A DNA stretch of 54,997 nucleotides from Candidatus Calescibacteriota bacterium (GCA_021162785.1 JAGGYA010000019.1:1-54997); one strand, 5' to 3'; shown: positions 16,783-25,227, numbered from the stretch's first letter. The notes: generated by a model not told the origin, from the letters alone. Numbers and translations: made by a program.

Positions 16783-17674
16783 AATTTCTCACCTCTTCTT
16801 TCCTGAATGTTTTGCAAAAAGAACAAATTTCTGTCACTGTAGGGAAACCGCATAAAGCACATTCTCTCAAAGTAACTTTCCCCTCCCCAAATAATTGTTT
16901 GTTTTTAAGGAATCCCAGGTAGAAAGAATATTTTGTCCCTGGAGAAGAAACTTCCAGCTGATTGAGAAGATGTTTAATCTTGAGGAAAGAAGCAGTATAA
17001 GCATAAGGACAATCCTGGCGAGAAAAGGGAATTCTCTGAAGAAAAGCATAGGCTGCTATCTCCCTTTCTGTAAGATACACCAAAGGTTTAATCCTTTTTT
17101 TAAGTTTCCCTTCCTCGGGTAAGACGGGTGTCTGTTTTGCAATATAACTTATCCTCCACCCCAAAAGATTTGCCATTAACGCGGAAACCATATCATCTAA
17201 ATTATGACCGGTAGCCACACAGGAAAAACCATTTTCATAAGCAAACTTATTAAAGTAGTATCTTTTAACTAATCCGCAAAGTGAACAGGGGGACTTGTAA
17301 GTCTCCCGAGCCAGTTCCTTTATTCCCTTTCCCCATTCTTTCTTGATAGAAATTACTTGAAGAGGAAGCTGGTAGAGATGGGCAAACTCCTCACAGAACT
17401 TCCGTGAAATTTCAGAGTATCCGTCTATTCCCAGGTCAATGTGAAGGAGGGAAATTTTGTATCCAAGTTTTCTAAGGAGGAAGGCCAAGGTAAGGCTGTC
17501 TTTTCCCCCAGAGATAACTACTAAAACCCTTTCCTTCTTCCTAACCATCCCAAAATCAGTTATGGCCTTCTGAACCCTTCCTTCCACAAACTCAAGAAAA
17601 TGTTCCTTGCATAAAGGTAAATTATGCTCATAAAGCTTGATGATGGCCTTTTCTTTGCATTTCCTGCATTTCAT
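16766..17674 (-). CDS. ttuA: tRNA-5-methyluridine(54) 2-sulfurtransferase TtuA
   Basis: 302 residues. TtuA makes 2-thioribothymidine at position 54 of tRNA, which stabilises tRNA at high temperature, using the thiocarboxylated carrier TtuB. Seen: N-terminal zinc finger (Cys3, Cys6, Cys22, His25), PP-loop SGGKDS (55-60), the [4Fe-4S] ligands Cys130, Cys133 and Cys222, and a C-terminal zinc finger (Cys272, Cys275, Cys284, Cys287). The three cluster cysteines fall at the same numbers as in the Thermus enzyme as I recall it. Both tRNAs in this window carry the TTCAA T-loop that is the substrate. Strong marker of a thermophile. Confidence 0.92.
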   Translation of the reverse strand: MKCRKCKEKAIIKLYEHNLPLCKEHFLEFVEGRVQKAITDFGMVRKKERVLVVISGGKDSLTLAFLLRKLGYKISLLHIDLGIDGYSEISRKFCEEFAHLYQLPLQVISIKKEWGKGIKELARETYKSPCSLCGLVKRYYFNKFAYENGFSCVATGHNLDDMVSALMANLLGWRISYIAKQTPVLPEEGKLKKRIKPLVYLTEREIAAYAFLQRIPFSRQDCPYAYTASFLKIKHLLNQLEVSSPGTKYSFYLGFLKNKQLFGEGKVTLRECALCGFPTVTEICSFCKTFRKEEVRNYAGES

Positions 17675-17677
17675 CTT

Positions 17678-18064
17678 TCACTCCAGTATTTTTACTTTTT
17701 TTAAGGCTGTTTTCAGAATGATACGGGATAAAATAAAAGCAATGCCTAATCCTACAAGAAAAAAGATAAAAGTGGTAAGTAGTGAAAATCTCTGAGAGGT
17801 GAAGAATTTTTCTCCTACCCATGCTCCCATCATAAGGAAAAGTAAGGGGGGTAGGAAACTGGCAATAGAAACTAAAGCAAATCTACCTTCCGGGATACCC
17901 ACTTTTATCCTTTCTCCCACCTTAAACTCTCTTCTTTCCTCAATCTCAAGAACCTGACCTCCACCTTTGCAAATACCACATCTTTCACAATAGGGAGACC
18001 TTAACAGCCTTACCTTTACCTTCCCTTCCTTAGCTCCTTCCACTATTCCTTCCTCAATCCTCAT
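17678..18064 (-). CDS. RseC/MucC family membrane protein
   Basis: 128 residues. A cysteine-rich N-terminal part (Cys26, 29, 32: SPYCERCGICKGGG) followed by a small beta region and two transmembrane helices (about 63-85 and 92-115) is the RseC/MucC arrangement. RseC is associated with reduction of the [2Fe-2S] SoxR sensor and with Rnf complexes. No rnf or soxR genes are here; the gene sits between ttuA and a PP-loop ATPase with near-zero spacing, so its job may be tied to redox supply for sulfur transfer. That link is inference. Confidence 0.78.
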   Translation of the reverse strand: MRIEEGIVEGAKEGKVKVRLLRSPYCERCGICKGGGQVLEIEERREFKVGERIKVGIPEGRFALVSIASFLPPLLFLMMGAWVGEKFFTSQRFSLLTTFIFFLVGLGIAFILSRIILKTALKKVKILE

Positions 18065-19029
18065 ATCATTCTCCCTTTTCTCTCAGGTTCAACCCAGAAT
18101 CTGCCCTCTTCTTTTCCCCGCTTCCACTTTACCTCCACAAGCTCCCAACTCCTTTTCTTGCTGTAGAAAGCGGCTATTGCTCCTCCCTCTAAAAGTTCTT
18201 CCTCATCCACAGGAGAAGATAGAAAAACTACTGCACCTTTTCCCTCTATCTCCTGTAGAAGATAATCTTCAGGTCCAGCAAGAGAAAGTAATTTTCTGTT
18301 CTCTTCCCTATTCCTCCCTACAATAAGTTTTTTTCCGGAGGGGAGTCTGAAATGTCTTCCCACTTTTAAAAGTTCAACTTCCTTTAACCCAAAATTGGGA
18401 TTTTTCTCCATAAGATCCTTAAGTCGACGGGAAAAAATGGGATCGGTTAAGAGGCATCCTCCTGCAGGAGAAGAATAATTTGTTAGCCCTATCTTCTCAG
18501 CAAGAGCCAGTTGAATTTTCCTCCCTCTTCCCTGAATATCCAAGAGTTCTTCCCTTTTAATCCATCCTTCTTCCTCTGGAATAGTGGGTGGTAAAAGTTT
18601 TGCAGAGAGAGGCCGAAGCACCCTCTTCTCAAGGCCTGCTTCCCTCTCCATTAAAGGGAATACCTCTCTTCTCTGAGACATAGGCCTTTGTCCAAGAACC
18701 TCGCCGGTAATCACAAATTCAGCTCCCACTTCCTCCATTATCTCCTTTGCCTTTTTAAGCATGAGTATCCGGCAATCAATACACGGATTCATCCCCTGTC
18801 CATACCCATAGCAGGGATTTTTAATAACCTCAATCATTTCTTCTCCCAAGAAAATCTCCTTAAAAGGTATACCAAGGAATTCCCTCACTTTCTCCATATC
18901 CTTAAGTGTAAGGAAAGGAGTATGGAAATTCACTCCTATAACTTCTACCCCCTGGAGTTTCACCAGATATACTGCAAGAATAGAATCCAACCCTCCGGAT
19001 ACCAAAGCAACTGCTTTTGGTTTTCCCAT
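18061..19029 (-). CDS. PP-loop ATPase, ThiI/MnmA-like, no THUMP domain
   Basis: 322 residues. PP-loop SGGLDS at 11-16 and cysteines at 73, 83, 86 (NPCIDCRILML) and 192 (SPAGGCLLTDP) resemble sulfur-transferring PP-loop enzymes, but the RNA-binding THUMP domain of ThiI is absent. The C-terminal part (about 200-315, LKVGRHFRLPSGKKLIVGRN then PEDYLL) matches what I recognise as an NFACT-R-like domain attached to such proteins in anaerobes. The target is unknown: s4U8 of tRNA is one option. It overlaps rseC by 4 bases and follows the DUF39 gene, so a role in the sulfur relay is likely. Confidence 0.75.
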   Translation of the reverse strand: MGKPKAVALVSGGLDSILAVYLVKLQGVEVIGVNFHTPFLTLKDMEKVREFLGIPFKEIFLGEEMIEVIKNPCYGYGQGMNPCIDCRILMLKKAKEIMEEVGAEFVITGEVLGQRPMSQRREVFPLMEREAGLEKRVLRPLSAKLLPPTIPEEEGWIKREELLDIQGRGRKIQLALAEKIGLTNYSSPAGGCLLTDPIFSRRLKDLMEKNPNFGLKEVELLKVGRHFRLPSGKKLIVGRNREENRKLLSLAGPEDYLLQEIEGKGAVVFLSSPVDEEELLEGGAIAAFYSKKRSWELVEVKWKRGKEEGRFWVEPERKGRMI

Positions 19030-19043
19030 AATTTTCTTGTGTA

Positions 19044-20249
19044 TTATTTCACCTCCCTCATCTTCATCTTTTTAAGGACAATCCCTGACTCTTTTCCAGG
19101 CAGTGGAGCAACGGGTTCGGTAAGGAAAAACTTCCCTTCCTTTATCCAATCCTTTAGAATCCGGGCAATTTCCCTGGCCTTCCTGTAACTGGAGAGAGAA
19201 CCCGTGGGAATTTCCTTACCTTTGAATTTTATCTTCCCGCTCCTTAACTCTGCATAACTTACCTCTCCCAATACTTCTCCCGTACATTCAGGATAAGCCT
19301 TACTGTAATCAACAATGGGAGCGTAAATCTCGCTATCCTTGACTGAAGTAAACTCTGCCATTTCCTCATCAAGTATAGGTATGGGGATACCTATTCCCAC
19401 CGTGAGAGATACTCCATAACCAGTTATAGTTGTCCCCCGGAGCCATTCCGGTGACATCTGTTTTAAATCACCTATTACTGCAAGGGTCCCTGCACCTTCA
19501 CAGGGGACTCCATTCTCCTTCCTCTTTGCACAAGGATTGTGTTGGGTTCCCTGCCAGATAACATAACCAATACCTCCTCCCAGAAATATTCTCGTTCCAA
19601 TTCCCACTGTTCTGTAATATGGATCGTTAAGGAGAGGAGAAAGTTGTCCAGCACTGGAATAGGAAGCATTTCCCAAATGAGGTTTTAGAATGCCCATGTA
19701 AGTGTAAAGGGTTCTATCAGAAAGATTCACCGCAACATTATAGTTCTGGTAGGCGTTTCGAGGATTGAAAAGAACTGCCTCATTCACATCCTTAATGTTT
19801 ATCCATACTTTAAGATTTCTTCTTGGATAACAATCCGTCCCATAAGCCTCTGCTTCTAAGAGAACATCCTCACCAGCAACAAACGCTTCTATCACATGTC
19901 CACCACCATACCGGAATGATCCTGGATGAATGGTGTTTCGTGGATCATTATCAGGCAATGCTGTGCACCCGAGATATATATCCACTGCTCCCCATCCTGC
20001 ATAAGCAGGTACACCATTTAGATAACACCTTCCACCACCCAATTTTATCCGGGGTTGAGCATGACCAAGATTGAGGTATATACCGCTGGAACACATGGGA
20101 CCAAAAGTTCCCGTGGTTACCACATCCACTTCCTCTGCAGCTTTTTTAGCCCCCTTCTCCTCCACTATTTCAATCATCTCCTCCGCGGTTACCACCACCA
20201 CCTCCCCCTTTCTTATCTTCTCGTTTATTTCGCAAATGGTTTTTTTCAT
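19044..20249 (-). CDS. Homocysteine biosynthesis protein (DUF39/HcyBio family)
   Basis: 401 residues, full length for the core family, without the C-terminal CBS domains of some methanogen members. Conserved stretches are plain: TTGTFGPMCSSG (Cys53), GGGRCYLNG (Cys75), YLGCTALPDNDPRN (Cys95), GSFRYGGGHVIE and YGTDCYPRR (Cys140), GGGIGYVIWQGTQHNP, and SLSSYRKAREIA near the end. The family, with NIL-ferredoxin, is required in methanogens and some sulfate reducers to turn aspartate semialdehyde and a reduced sulfur source into homocysteine. It lies directly after cysK and opens the run of sulfur genes. Start has a GGGAGGGG site. Confidence 0.92.
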   Translation of the reverse strand: MKKTICEINEKIRKGEVVVVTAEEMIEIVEEKGAKKAAEEVDVVTTGTFGPMCSSGIYLNLGHAQPRIKLGGGRCYLNGVPAYAGWGAVDIYLGCTALPDNDPRNTIHPGSFRYGGGHVIEAFVAGEDVLLEAEAYGTDCYPRRNLKVWINIKDVNEAVLFNPRNAYQNYNVAVNLSDRTLYTYMGILKPHLGNASYSSAGQLSPLLNDPYYRTVGIGTRIFLGGGIGYVIWQGTQHNPCAKRKENGVPCEGAGTLAVIGDLKQMSPEWLRGTTITGYGVSLTVGIGIPIPILDEEMAEFTSVKDSEIYAPIVDYSKAYPECTGEVLGEVSYAELRSGKIKFKGKEIPTGSLSSYRKAREIARILKDWIKEGKFFLTEPVAPLPGKESGIVLKKMKMREVK

Positions 20250-20266
20250 TTTTCCCCTCCCAGTCT

Positions 20267-21190
20267 TTATACTTTAAAAATTCCAGTAGTAAGGTATCTC
20301 TCTCCTCGATCTGGCAAAATCACTACAATAACTTTATCCTTATTTTCTTTTCGAGAAGCTACTTCCATAGCTGCATATACAGCTGCTCCTGATGATATCC
20401 CAGCAAAAATTCCTTCTTCTCGAGCCAGTCTCCGGGTCATCTCTTCTGCATCTTCATCCCTTACCTTAATTACTTCATCAATTATATCCACATTCAGAAC
20501 TTGAGGGATAAAACCTGCTCCAATACCCTGGATTCCATGAGGTCCTGGTTTGCCTCCGGAGAGTACGGGAGAGGAAGCAGGTTCTACCGCTACGACTTTA
20601 AGGTGTGGTTTCCTCTTCTTTAGAACTTCCCCCACTCCAGTAAGAGTGCCACCTGTTCCTACTCCCGCCACAAAAATATCCACACTCCCTTCTGTATCCT
20701 TCCAGATTTCTTCAGCAGTTGTTTTCCTGTGTATCTCAGGATTGGCTGGATTTTTGAATTGCTGAGGCATATAAGCTCCTGAAATCTCTCGCACAATTTC
20801 CTCTGCCTTTTTCACTGCTCCTTTCATACCCTCTTCTCCCGGCGTGAGCACCACTTCTGCACCAAGCGCTTTCAAGATCAATATTCTTTCTTCACTCATC
20901 GTCTCCGGCATAGTAAGAATTAGCCGATAACCTTTAACTGCACACACAAAGGCTAAAGCTATACCAGTATTTCCACTTGTAGGCTCAACAATAACTGTTC
21001 CCTCCTTGATCCAGCCTTTCCTTTCCCCATCTTCTATCATTGCCACACCTATCCTATCCTTCACACTCCCTGTAGGGTTAAAAAATTCGCATTTTCCCAG
21101 GATGATTCCTTTCAGCCCCTTTCCTAACCTGGAAAATCTTACCAGTGGTGTTTTTCCTACCGTTTCCAAAATACTTTTATATACCCTCAT
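20267..21190 (-). CDS. cysK: Cysteine synthase A (O-acetylserine sulfhydrylase)
   Basis: 307 residues. PLP enzyme that replaces the acetyl group of O-acetylserine with sulfide. PLP lysine Lys44 ([11 protein letters not shown]), the substrate loop [10 protein letters not shown] near 70, the glycine-rich phosphate loop [10 protein letters not shown] near 175, and SSGAAVYAA near 265 are all present. It is the first gene of the sulfur block. The ATG has no clear Shine-Dalgarno; a promoter and an inverted repeat lie just upstream. Confidence 0.95.
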   Translation of the reverse strand: MRVYKSILETVGKTPLVRFSRLGKGLKGIILGKCEFFNPTGSVKDRIGVAMIEDGERKGWIKEGTVIVEPTSGNTGIALAFVCAVKGYRLILTMPETMSEERILILKALGAEVVLTPGEEGMKGAVKKAEEIVREISGAYMPQQFKNPANPEIHRKTTAEEIWKDTEGSVDIFVAGVGTGGTLTGVGEVLKKRKPHLKVVAVEPASSPVLSGGKPGPHGIQGIGAGFIPQVLNVDIIDEVIKVRDEDAEEMTRRLAREEGIFAGISSGAAVYAAMEVASRKENKDKVIVVILPDRGERYLTTGIFKV

Positions 21191-21205
21191 TTTATGACCA
21201 AATTA

Positions 21206-21253
21206 ATCATAATTTTAAAGTATAATTCAACCAATTATTACTTGAATTGTCAA
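21206..21253 (-). promoter_or_regulatory. cysK promoter with a 7-bp inverted-repeat operator
   Basis: In the 66-base gap before cysK an inverted repeat AATTCAA (21224-21230) / TTGAATT (21242-21248) is separated by 11 bases. On the minus strand TTGGTT-N17-TATGAT gives a reasonable promoter, with the -10 at about 21210-21205 and the -35 inside the repeat spacer; a TTGACA also touches the outer arm but is too far (23 bp) from TATACT. A dimeric repressor binding the repeat would block the -35 region. The IscR-like protein is one candidate regulator. Repeat: seen; role: inferred. Confidence 0.45.
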
Positions 21254-21256
21254 GTT

Positions 21257-22639
21257 TTAGGGATTAAGAGTAAAAACATCAAGATTGGCCTGGAAGAAAA
21301 GGGATTGAAGAAACTGTAATGGAAGAAGCCAGGTTAAAATGTTTTTCTCATCAATCTCAATAGCTGGCAGGAAAAACAAGGGATAGAGAAACATCCATAA
21401 CCTTGCTACTTCAGAAAGTGATATCCCCGAAAAATTGAGAAAAAGAAAAATGGCAAGGAAAGACCAGCCATAATTTTTTTCCATCTTCCTAACTCCCTTA
21501 AGGAAGAGATAAGAAAGAGGTATTCCAGCAAAAATGAGAAACTCCAGTGGATCATAAAGAACCCAGAAAGGATAAGAACGATGGATATTTACACCTACGA
21601 AATTGGCTCTACCTTTTTCAGTAAAGGCTGGAAGAAGGCGATAGAGAAAATTTAATATTGAGAAACCCGTCAAAATCCAGAAAAGAAAGTGGATAAGAAG
21701 GAATCCTCCTCCCATCCAGAGTAAACTTTCTTTCTTATTTTCTTCTTTCAGAGTTAGAAGAATGAGAAAGAGGAAGACCAGTCCCACAGATAAGGAAGAA
21801 AGCATACCCAGACCTAACCAAAACCCTGCCCAGAACCTCTTTTTCCCACCTTGATAAAAGAAGTAGAGGGCAAGGATGACAAAGAGTGGAAGTATCTGCT
21901 CAAATCCCGGAGAAAAGAGTAAAAGAGATGGAATTAAGGGATAAAAGGTTGCCAGTAAGAAAGCACTTCCTTTTTCCTTCAATAAAAGATATAAGGGTAT
22001 TGCTCCTAAGGAAGCTAAGAAGGGGAGAAGAATACTTAGGAAAATTAATGCTGCCCTTTCATAATTCTTAGATTTCCAACCTAACTTTTCCTCCATATAT
22101 TTGAAAGCATGGGAAGCATCATAGATTGTGTGATGGGAAAAATTTAAAATCGCATGGCTGAGAAAAGGGAACCGATAGAAAATCCATAGACATCCTCTGC
22201 AAATGAGCATATTTAAAGGGGGATGCAACTTGGCGTGTTTATAACTCACATTTTGAGGATATGTGCGAAAATATCTCCTGTCGCATTTTGAAACCATTGC
22301 TTCTGTAAAATAACCTCCCATCCAGGGCAAACTCAAAACCAGCACATTACGATTCATACCTATAGGTGAGAAGTATTCAAAGGAAACTTGCAGGGAAAAG
22401 GAGAATAAGAGGAGGAAGAAAAGGATAAAAGAAATAGGGAGTAATTTATTTTTGATGAAGCAAAGGATAAGAAAAAAAAGGAGGAAAAGAGAAATAGGGA
22501 AAAAGGCTCTCCACCAAAAGTTAAATTTATGATACTTCCAAACCCATTCTTCTTCTTTTCCCAGTTTTATCAAATGAAAATGAACCAGGAGAATAATGAG
22601 AAGGGTAAAGATGAGAGGGATAAGAACTTTTTTGATCAT
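21257..22639 (-). CDS. GT-C type membrane glycosyltransferase-like protein
   Basis: 460 residues, about 11 transmembrane helices. A luminal loop after helix 3 carries KLHPPLNML (near residue 140), resembling the HPPL pattern of ArnT/PMT-type (GT39) lipid-linked sugar transferases, and a second conserved-looking loop follows around GVNIHRSYPFWVLYDPLEF. I cannot name a substrate. Its position right after kdsC and kdsD suggests a step in LPS core or lipid modification. It is separated from cysK by 66 bases. Confidence 0.6.
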   Translation of the reverse strand: MIKKVLIPLIFTLLIILLVHFHLIKLGKEEEWVWKYHKFNFWWRAFFPISLFLLFFLILCFIKNKLLPISFILFFLLLFSFSLQVSFEYFSPIGMNRNVLVLSLPWMGGYFTEAMVSKCDRRYFRTYPQNVSYKHAKLHPPLNMLICRGCLWIFYRFPFLSHAILNFSHHTIYDASHAFKYMEEKLGWKSKNYERAALIFLSILLPFLASLGAIPLYLLLKEKGSAFLLATFYPLIPSLLLFSPGFEQILPLFVILALYFFYQGGKKRFWAGFWLGLGMLSSLSVGLVFLFLILLTLKEENKKESLLWMGGGFLLIHFLFWILTGFSILNFLYRLLPAFTEKGRANFVGVNIHRSYPFWVLYDPLEFLIFAGIPLSYLFLKGVRKMEKNYGWSFLAIFLFLNFSGISLSEVARLWMFLYPLFFLPAIEIDEKNILTWLLPLQFLQSLFFQANLDVFTLNP

Positions 22640-22665
22640 TTAGCAAAAGACGAGCCAGTTTGGAC

Positions 22666-23160
22666 TTAAAAGTCCCATAATCCTTTGGCTTTAAGAATTA
22701 TCTCCACAACTTCTCTGACTGCTCCTTCTCCCCCTTTTGCAGAAGTGACATAATCAGCTTTCTTTTTCACTTCTTCCCTGGCATTTGCCACTGCAAACCT
22801 TACCCCCACCAATTCAAATACTGGTAAATCATTGACATCATCGCCAATATAAGCCACTTCTTCTCTCTTCAATCCTTCTTTTTCCATAATTTCCTCAACC
22901 GCCTTTGCCTTATTCTCCCTTCCCAGATAGAGATAGGTCACTCCCAAATTTTCTCCCCGGGTGAGTAAAGAAAGTGAATGCCTGCGAGAAACCCAACCCA
23001 CTTTTAACCCCTTTTCTTGAGCCACTACAATACCCAAGCCATCCTGAACATGGAAAGAAGTGAGTTCTTCCCTTCCCAGGTAACTTATCTTTCCATCAGT
23101 AACCACTCCATCAACATCCATGAGAAGGAGTTTTATATGGGAAAGTTTCTCCTTATTCAT
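22666..23160 (-). CDS. kdsC: KDO-8-phosphate phosphatase KdsC
   Basis: 164 residues, HAD superfamily without a cap domain (the KdsC tetramer type). Nucleophile motif LLMDVDGVVTDG near the start, then WVSRR, KAVEEIMEKEGLKREEVAYIGDDVNDLPVF with the metal-binding aspartates. It removes phosphate from KDO-8-phosphate. Start overlaps the kdsD stop by 4 bases. Confidence 0.92.
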   Translation of the reverse strand: MNKEKLSHIKLLLMDVDGVVTDGKISYLGREELTSFHVQDGLGIVVAQEKGLKVGWVSRRHSLSLLTRGENLGVTYLYLGRENKAKAVEEIMEKEGLKREEVAYIGDDVNDLPVFELVGVRFAVANAREEVKKKADYVTSAKGGEGAVREVVEIILKAKGLWDF

Positions 23161-24155
23161 TCTTCTTCCTCTGGGAATGCTTCAAATCTGAATTCTCCTC
23201 TACCCAGAATATCGTGCAAATGGATTACTCCTTCCACTCCCCCTTTTCTGTCTTTTATTATTAGGGAAGTTATGGCATTTTTTTCCATTATCTCCAAAGC
23301 TTCATGAGCATATTTATTCTTGCTAATAGTTATGGGACTTTTCGTCATGACTTCAAAAGCCTTCGCTTTCTCAAATTTAATCCCTCTTTCCCAAGCCCGT
23401 CTTAAATCTCCATCCGTAATGATACCCACAAGTCTTCCCTCTTTATTAACTACCGTAGTGAATCCCAGCATCTTCCTGCTTATTTCTTTAATTGCATCCT
23501 TCATCAAAGTATCTTCCTCAACTATTGGTATTGCATCTCCAGTTCTCATCACATCCTTAACTTTAAGCATCAACCTTTTTCCCAATGAACCACCGGGATG
23601 AATGCGAGCAAAATCCTTCTTCCCAAATCCCTTTCTTTTAAGAAGTGCAATAGCCAGTGCATCTCCCATAGCCAGTGTAGCAGTGGTGGAAGAAGTGGGA
23701 GCTAACCCAAGAGGACAGGCTTCTTTCTTAACTCCCACATTGATTATCGCATCTGCATTTCTTCCCAGTGTGGAACGTGGATTACCTGTGAATGCAATTA
23801 TTGAATTTCCCTGCCTTTTGAAAAAGGGTAAAAGTCGTGTTATCTCTTCCGTCTCTCCAGAATTGGAGATGGCAAGTATCACATCCTCTGGGGAAACCAT
23901 ACCTAAATCCCCGTGGACTGCTTCCCCTGGATGGAGGAAAAAAGAAGGAGTTCCTGTAGAAGAAAGGGTAGCTGAAATCTTCTTCCCCACAATACCCGAT
24001 TTTCCCACACCAGTTACCACAACCCTCCCCCTTGAAGATAAAATTATTTCCACTGCTTTTTCAAATTCTTCATCCAGTTTCTCTGCTACCCCTAATATTG
24101 CCTTTGCTTCTTCCTCAAGTACCTCCTTTGCCCATTCTATGCATCTTTTCCCCAT
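23157..24155 (-). CDS. kdsD: Arabinose-5-phosphate isomerase KdsD/KpsF
   Basis: 332 residues: an SIS sugar-isomerase domain (about 35-185, VVVTGVGKSGIVGKKISATLSSTGTPSFFLHPGEAVHGDLG) followed by two CBS domains (about 205-325). It converts ribulose-5-phosphate to arabinose-5-phosphate, the first committed step to KDO. The start overlaps the end of the TauE-type gene by 41 bases. KdsC follows, and kdsA is two genes upstream, so the pathway to KDO is encoded together; kdsB is not in the window. Confidence 0.93.
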   Translation of the reverse strand: MGKRCIEWAKEVLEEEAKAILGVAEKLDEEFEKAVEIILSSRGRVVVTGVGKSGIVGKKISATLSSTGTPSFFLHPGEAVHGDLGMVSPEDVILAISNSGETEEITRLLPFFKRQGNSIIAFTGNPRSTLGRNADAIINVGVKKEACPLGLAPTSSTTATLAMGDALAIALLKRKGFGKKDFARIHPGGSLGKRLMLKVKDVMRTGDAIPIVEEDTLMKDAIKEISRKMLGFTTVVNKEGRLVGIITDGDLRRAWERGIKFEKAKAFEVMTKSPITISKNKYAHEALEIMEKNAITSLIIKDRKGGVEGVIHLHDILGRGEFRFEAFPEEEE

Positions 24156-25095
24156 AATTCCCTCTCCATAAATAAAAAATTACTATTGCACACATAACCC
24201 CTGCTACCCCAACAATTATGAGAAATGCTGGAAGGAAATAACCTTTAAGCCGGAGAATAACAGAGAGGGCGGTAGCTCCCACACTTAAGGAAAAAAGGAA
24301 TCGTATTTTCGTCCCGGGCGCATACTTGGTAGCCAATGCTCCTATCCTGGCTCCAATTCCCCCTCCTGCAAGGAGTAATAACCCACCCAGAACATCCACA
24401 TTCCCCTTTAGAGCATGGGTGAATGTCCCAAAAGCTCCTCCTACCATAATATTGAAGAGCCCTGTCCCAACAGCCATTTTTGTGGGTAGCCCCAGAAGAT
24501 AGATCATTAATGGCAAAAGTATAATTCCTCCCCCTATACCCATCAATCCTGAAAAAAAACCGCCAAGAATTCCCACCAGCACTCCACTCCAGATTGAGAC
24601 CTTCATACCCCTACAGGAGAGGAAGGGTGGAAGTAAGGAAAGGGGGAACTTTTCCTTCCAGGAAATCACTGCCTCTTCACTCTGTTTTCTCTGGGCTTTG
24701 GAGGATTCAAAGAAAGTGAAAGCAAAAATTAAGAGAAGGAAAAAGAAATAGAAATAACCAAGATAAGTATCAATCTCTCCCCGATTTTTAAGAAAATCTA
24801 CCACCCGGGCTCCTATCTCCACGGAAGGGAGCATCCCAATAAACAAAAGAAGTCCCAGAGGGAGATTTATATTCCCCAATTTTTTATGAGTAAGAGAAGA
24901 AACTATAGCCTGAGCATAGATGAAAGAAAGTGAAGTCCCCACAGCTAAATTCATAGGAAAACCAAGTATAAAAAGAGCGGGTGTGATGACCCAGCCTCCT
25001 CCCACTCCCCAGAAACCAGAAGATACTCCCGCAGTAAATCCCAGGAAGGGTAAAACCCAACCTTTTACATGAACTTCAGCAAAAGGGAAATACAT
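24115..25095 (-). CDS. TauE/SafE family permease
   Basis: 326 residues, eight or so transmembrane helices in two inverted repeats, each opening with the family pattern (GFTAGVSSGFWGVGGGWVITP near 19 and GGFFSGLMGIGGGIILLP near 178). The family exports sulfite, sulfoacetate or other organosulfur anions. It is embedded in the KDO operon, yet 4 kb downstream is a large sulfur block, so either an export role for sulfite or sulfide, or simple hitch-hiking, is possible. A 41-residue membrane protein is encoded just before it. Confidence 0.85.
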   Translation of the reverse strand: MYFPFAEVHVKGWVLPFLGFTAGVSSGFWGVGGGWVITPALFILGFPMNLAVGTSLSFIYAQAIVSSLTHKKLGNINLPLGLLLFIGMLPSVEIGARVVDFLKNRGEIDTYLGYFYFFFLLLIFAFTFFESSKAQRKQSEEAVISWKEKFPLSLLPPFLSCRGMKVSIWSGVLVGILGGFFSGLMGIGGGIILLPLMIYLLGLPTKMAVGTGLFNIMVGGAFGTFTHALKGNVDVLGGLLLLAGGGIGARIGALATKYAPGTKIRFLFSLSVGATALSVILRLKGYFLPAFLIIVGVAGVMCAIVIFYLWRGNYGEKMHRMGKGGT

Positions 25096-25101
25096 TTCTT
25101 A

Positions 25102-25227
25102 TTATTCTCTTTTTTCAAAAAAATGGAAAAACCCGGCAAAAACCATAGAAGTCAATCCCAGAAAAACCACTGTGAAAACTGCATAAATACCAGGATGGGT
25201 TTTCAGGAAATTTACTATATTTTGCAT
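25102..25227 (-). CDS. Small single-span membrane protein, 41 residues
   Basis: A short ORF in the gap between kdsA and the TauE-type gene. The ATG (25227-25225) overlaps the kdsA stop and the TAA is 7 bases before the next ATG, so there is just room for one tightly coupled gene. The product starts MQNIVNFLKTHPGIYAV, has one hydrophobic helix (about 15-35) and ends in the charged tail HFFEKRE. I do not recognise it. Translation-coupled small membrane proteins often assist the transporter encoded next to them. Seen: frame and spacing; role: inference. Confidence 0.6.
   Translation of the reverse strand: MQNIVNFLKTHPGIYAVFTVVFLGLTSMVFAGFFHFFEKRE

Noticed and set aside
21191-21256. SAM riboswitch or T-box before cysK and the homocysteine genes
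   Set aside because: The gap is 66 bases, too short for either, and holds only a promoter and a small inverted repeat.
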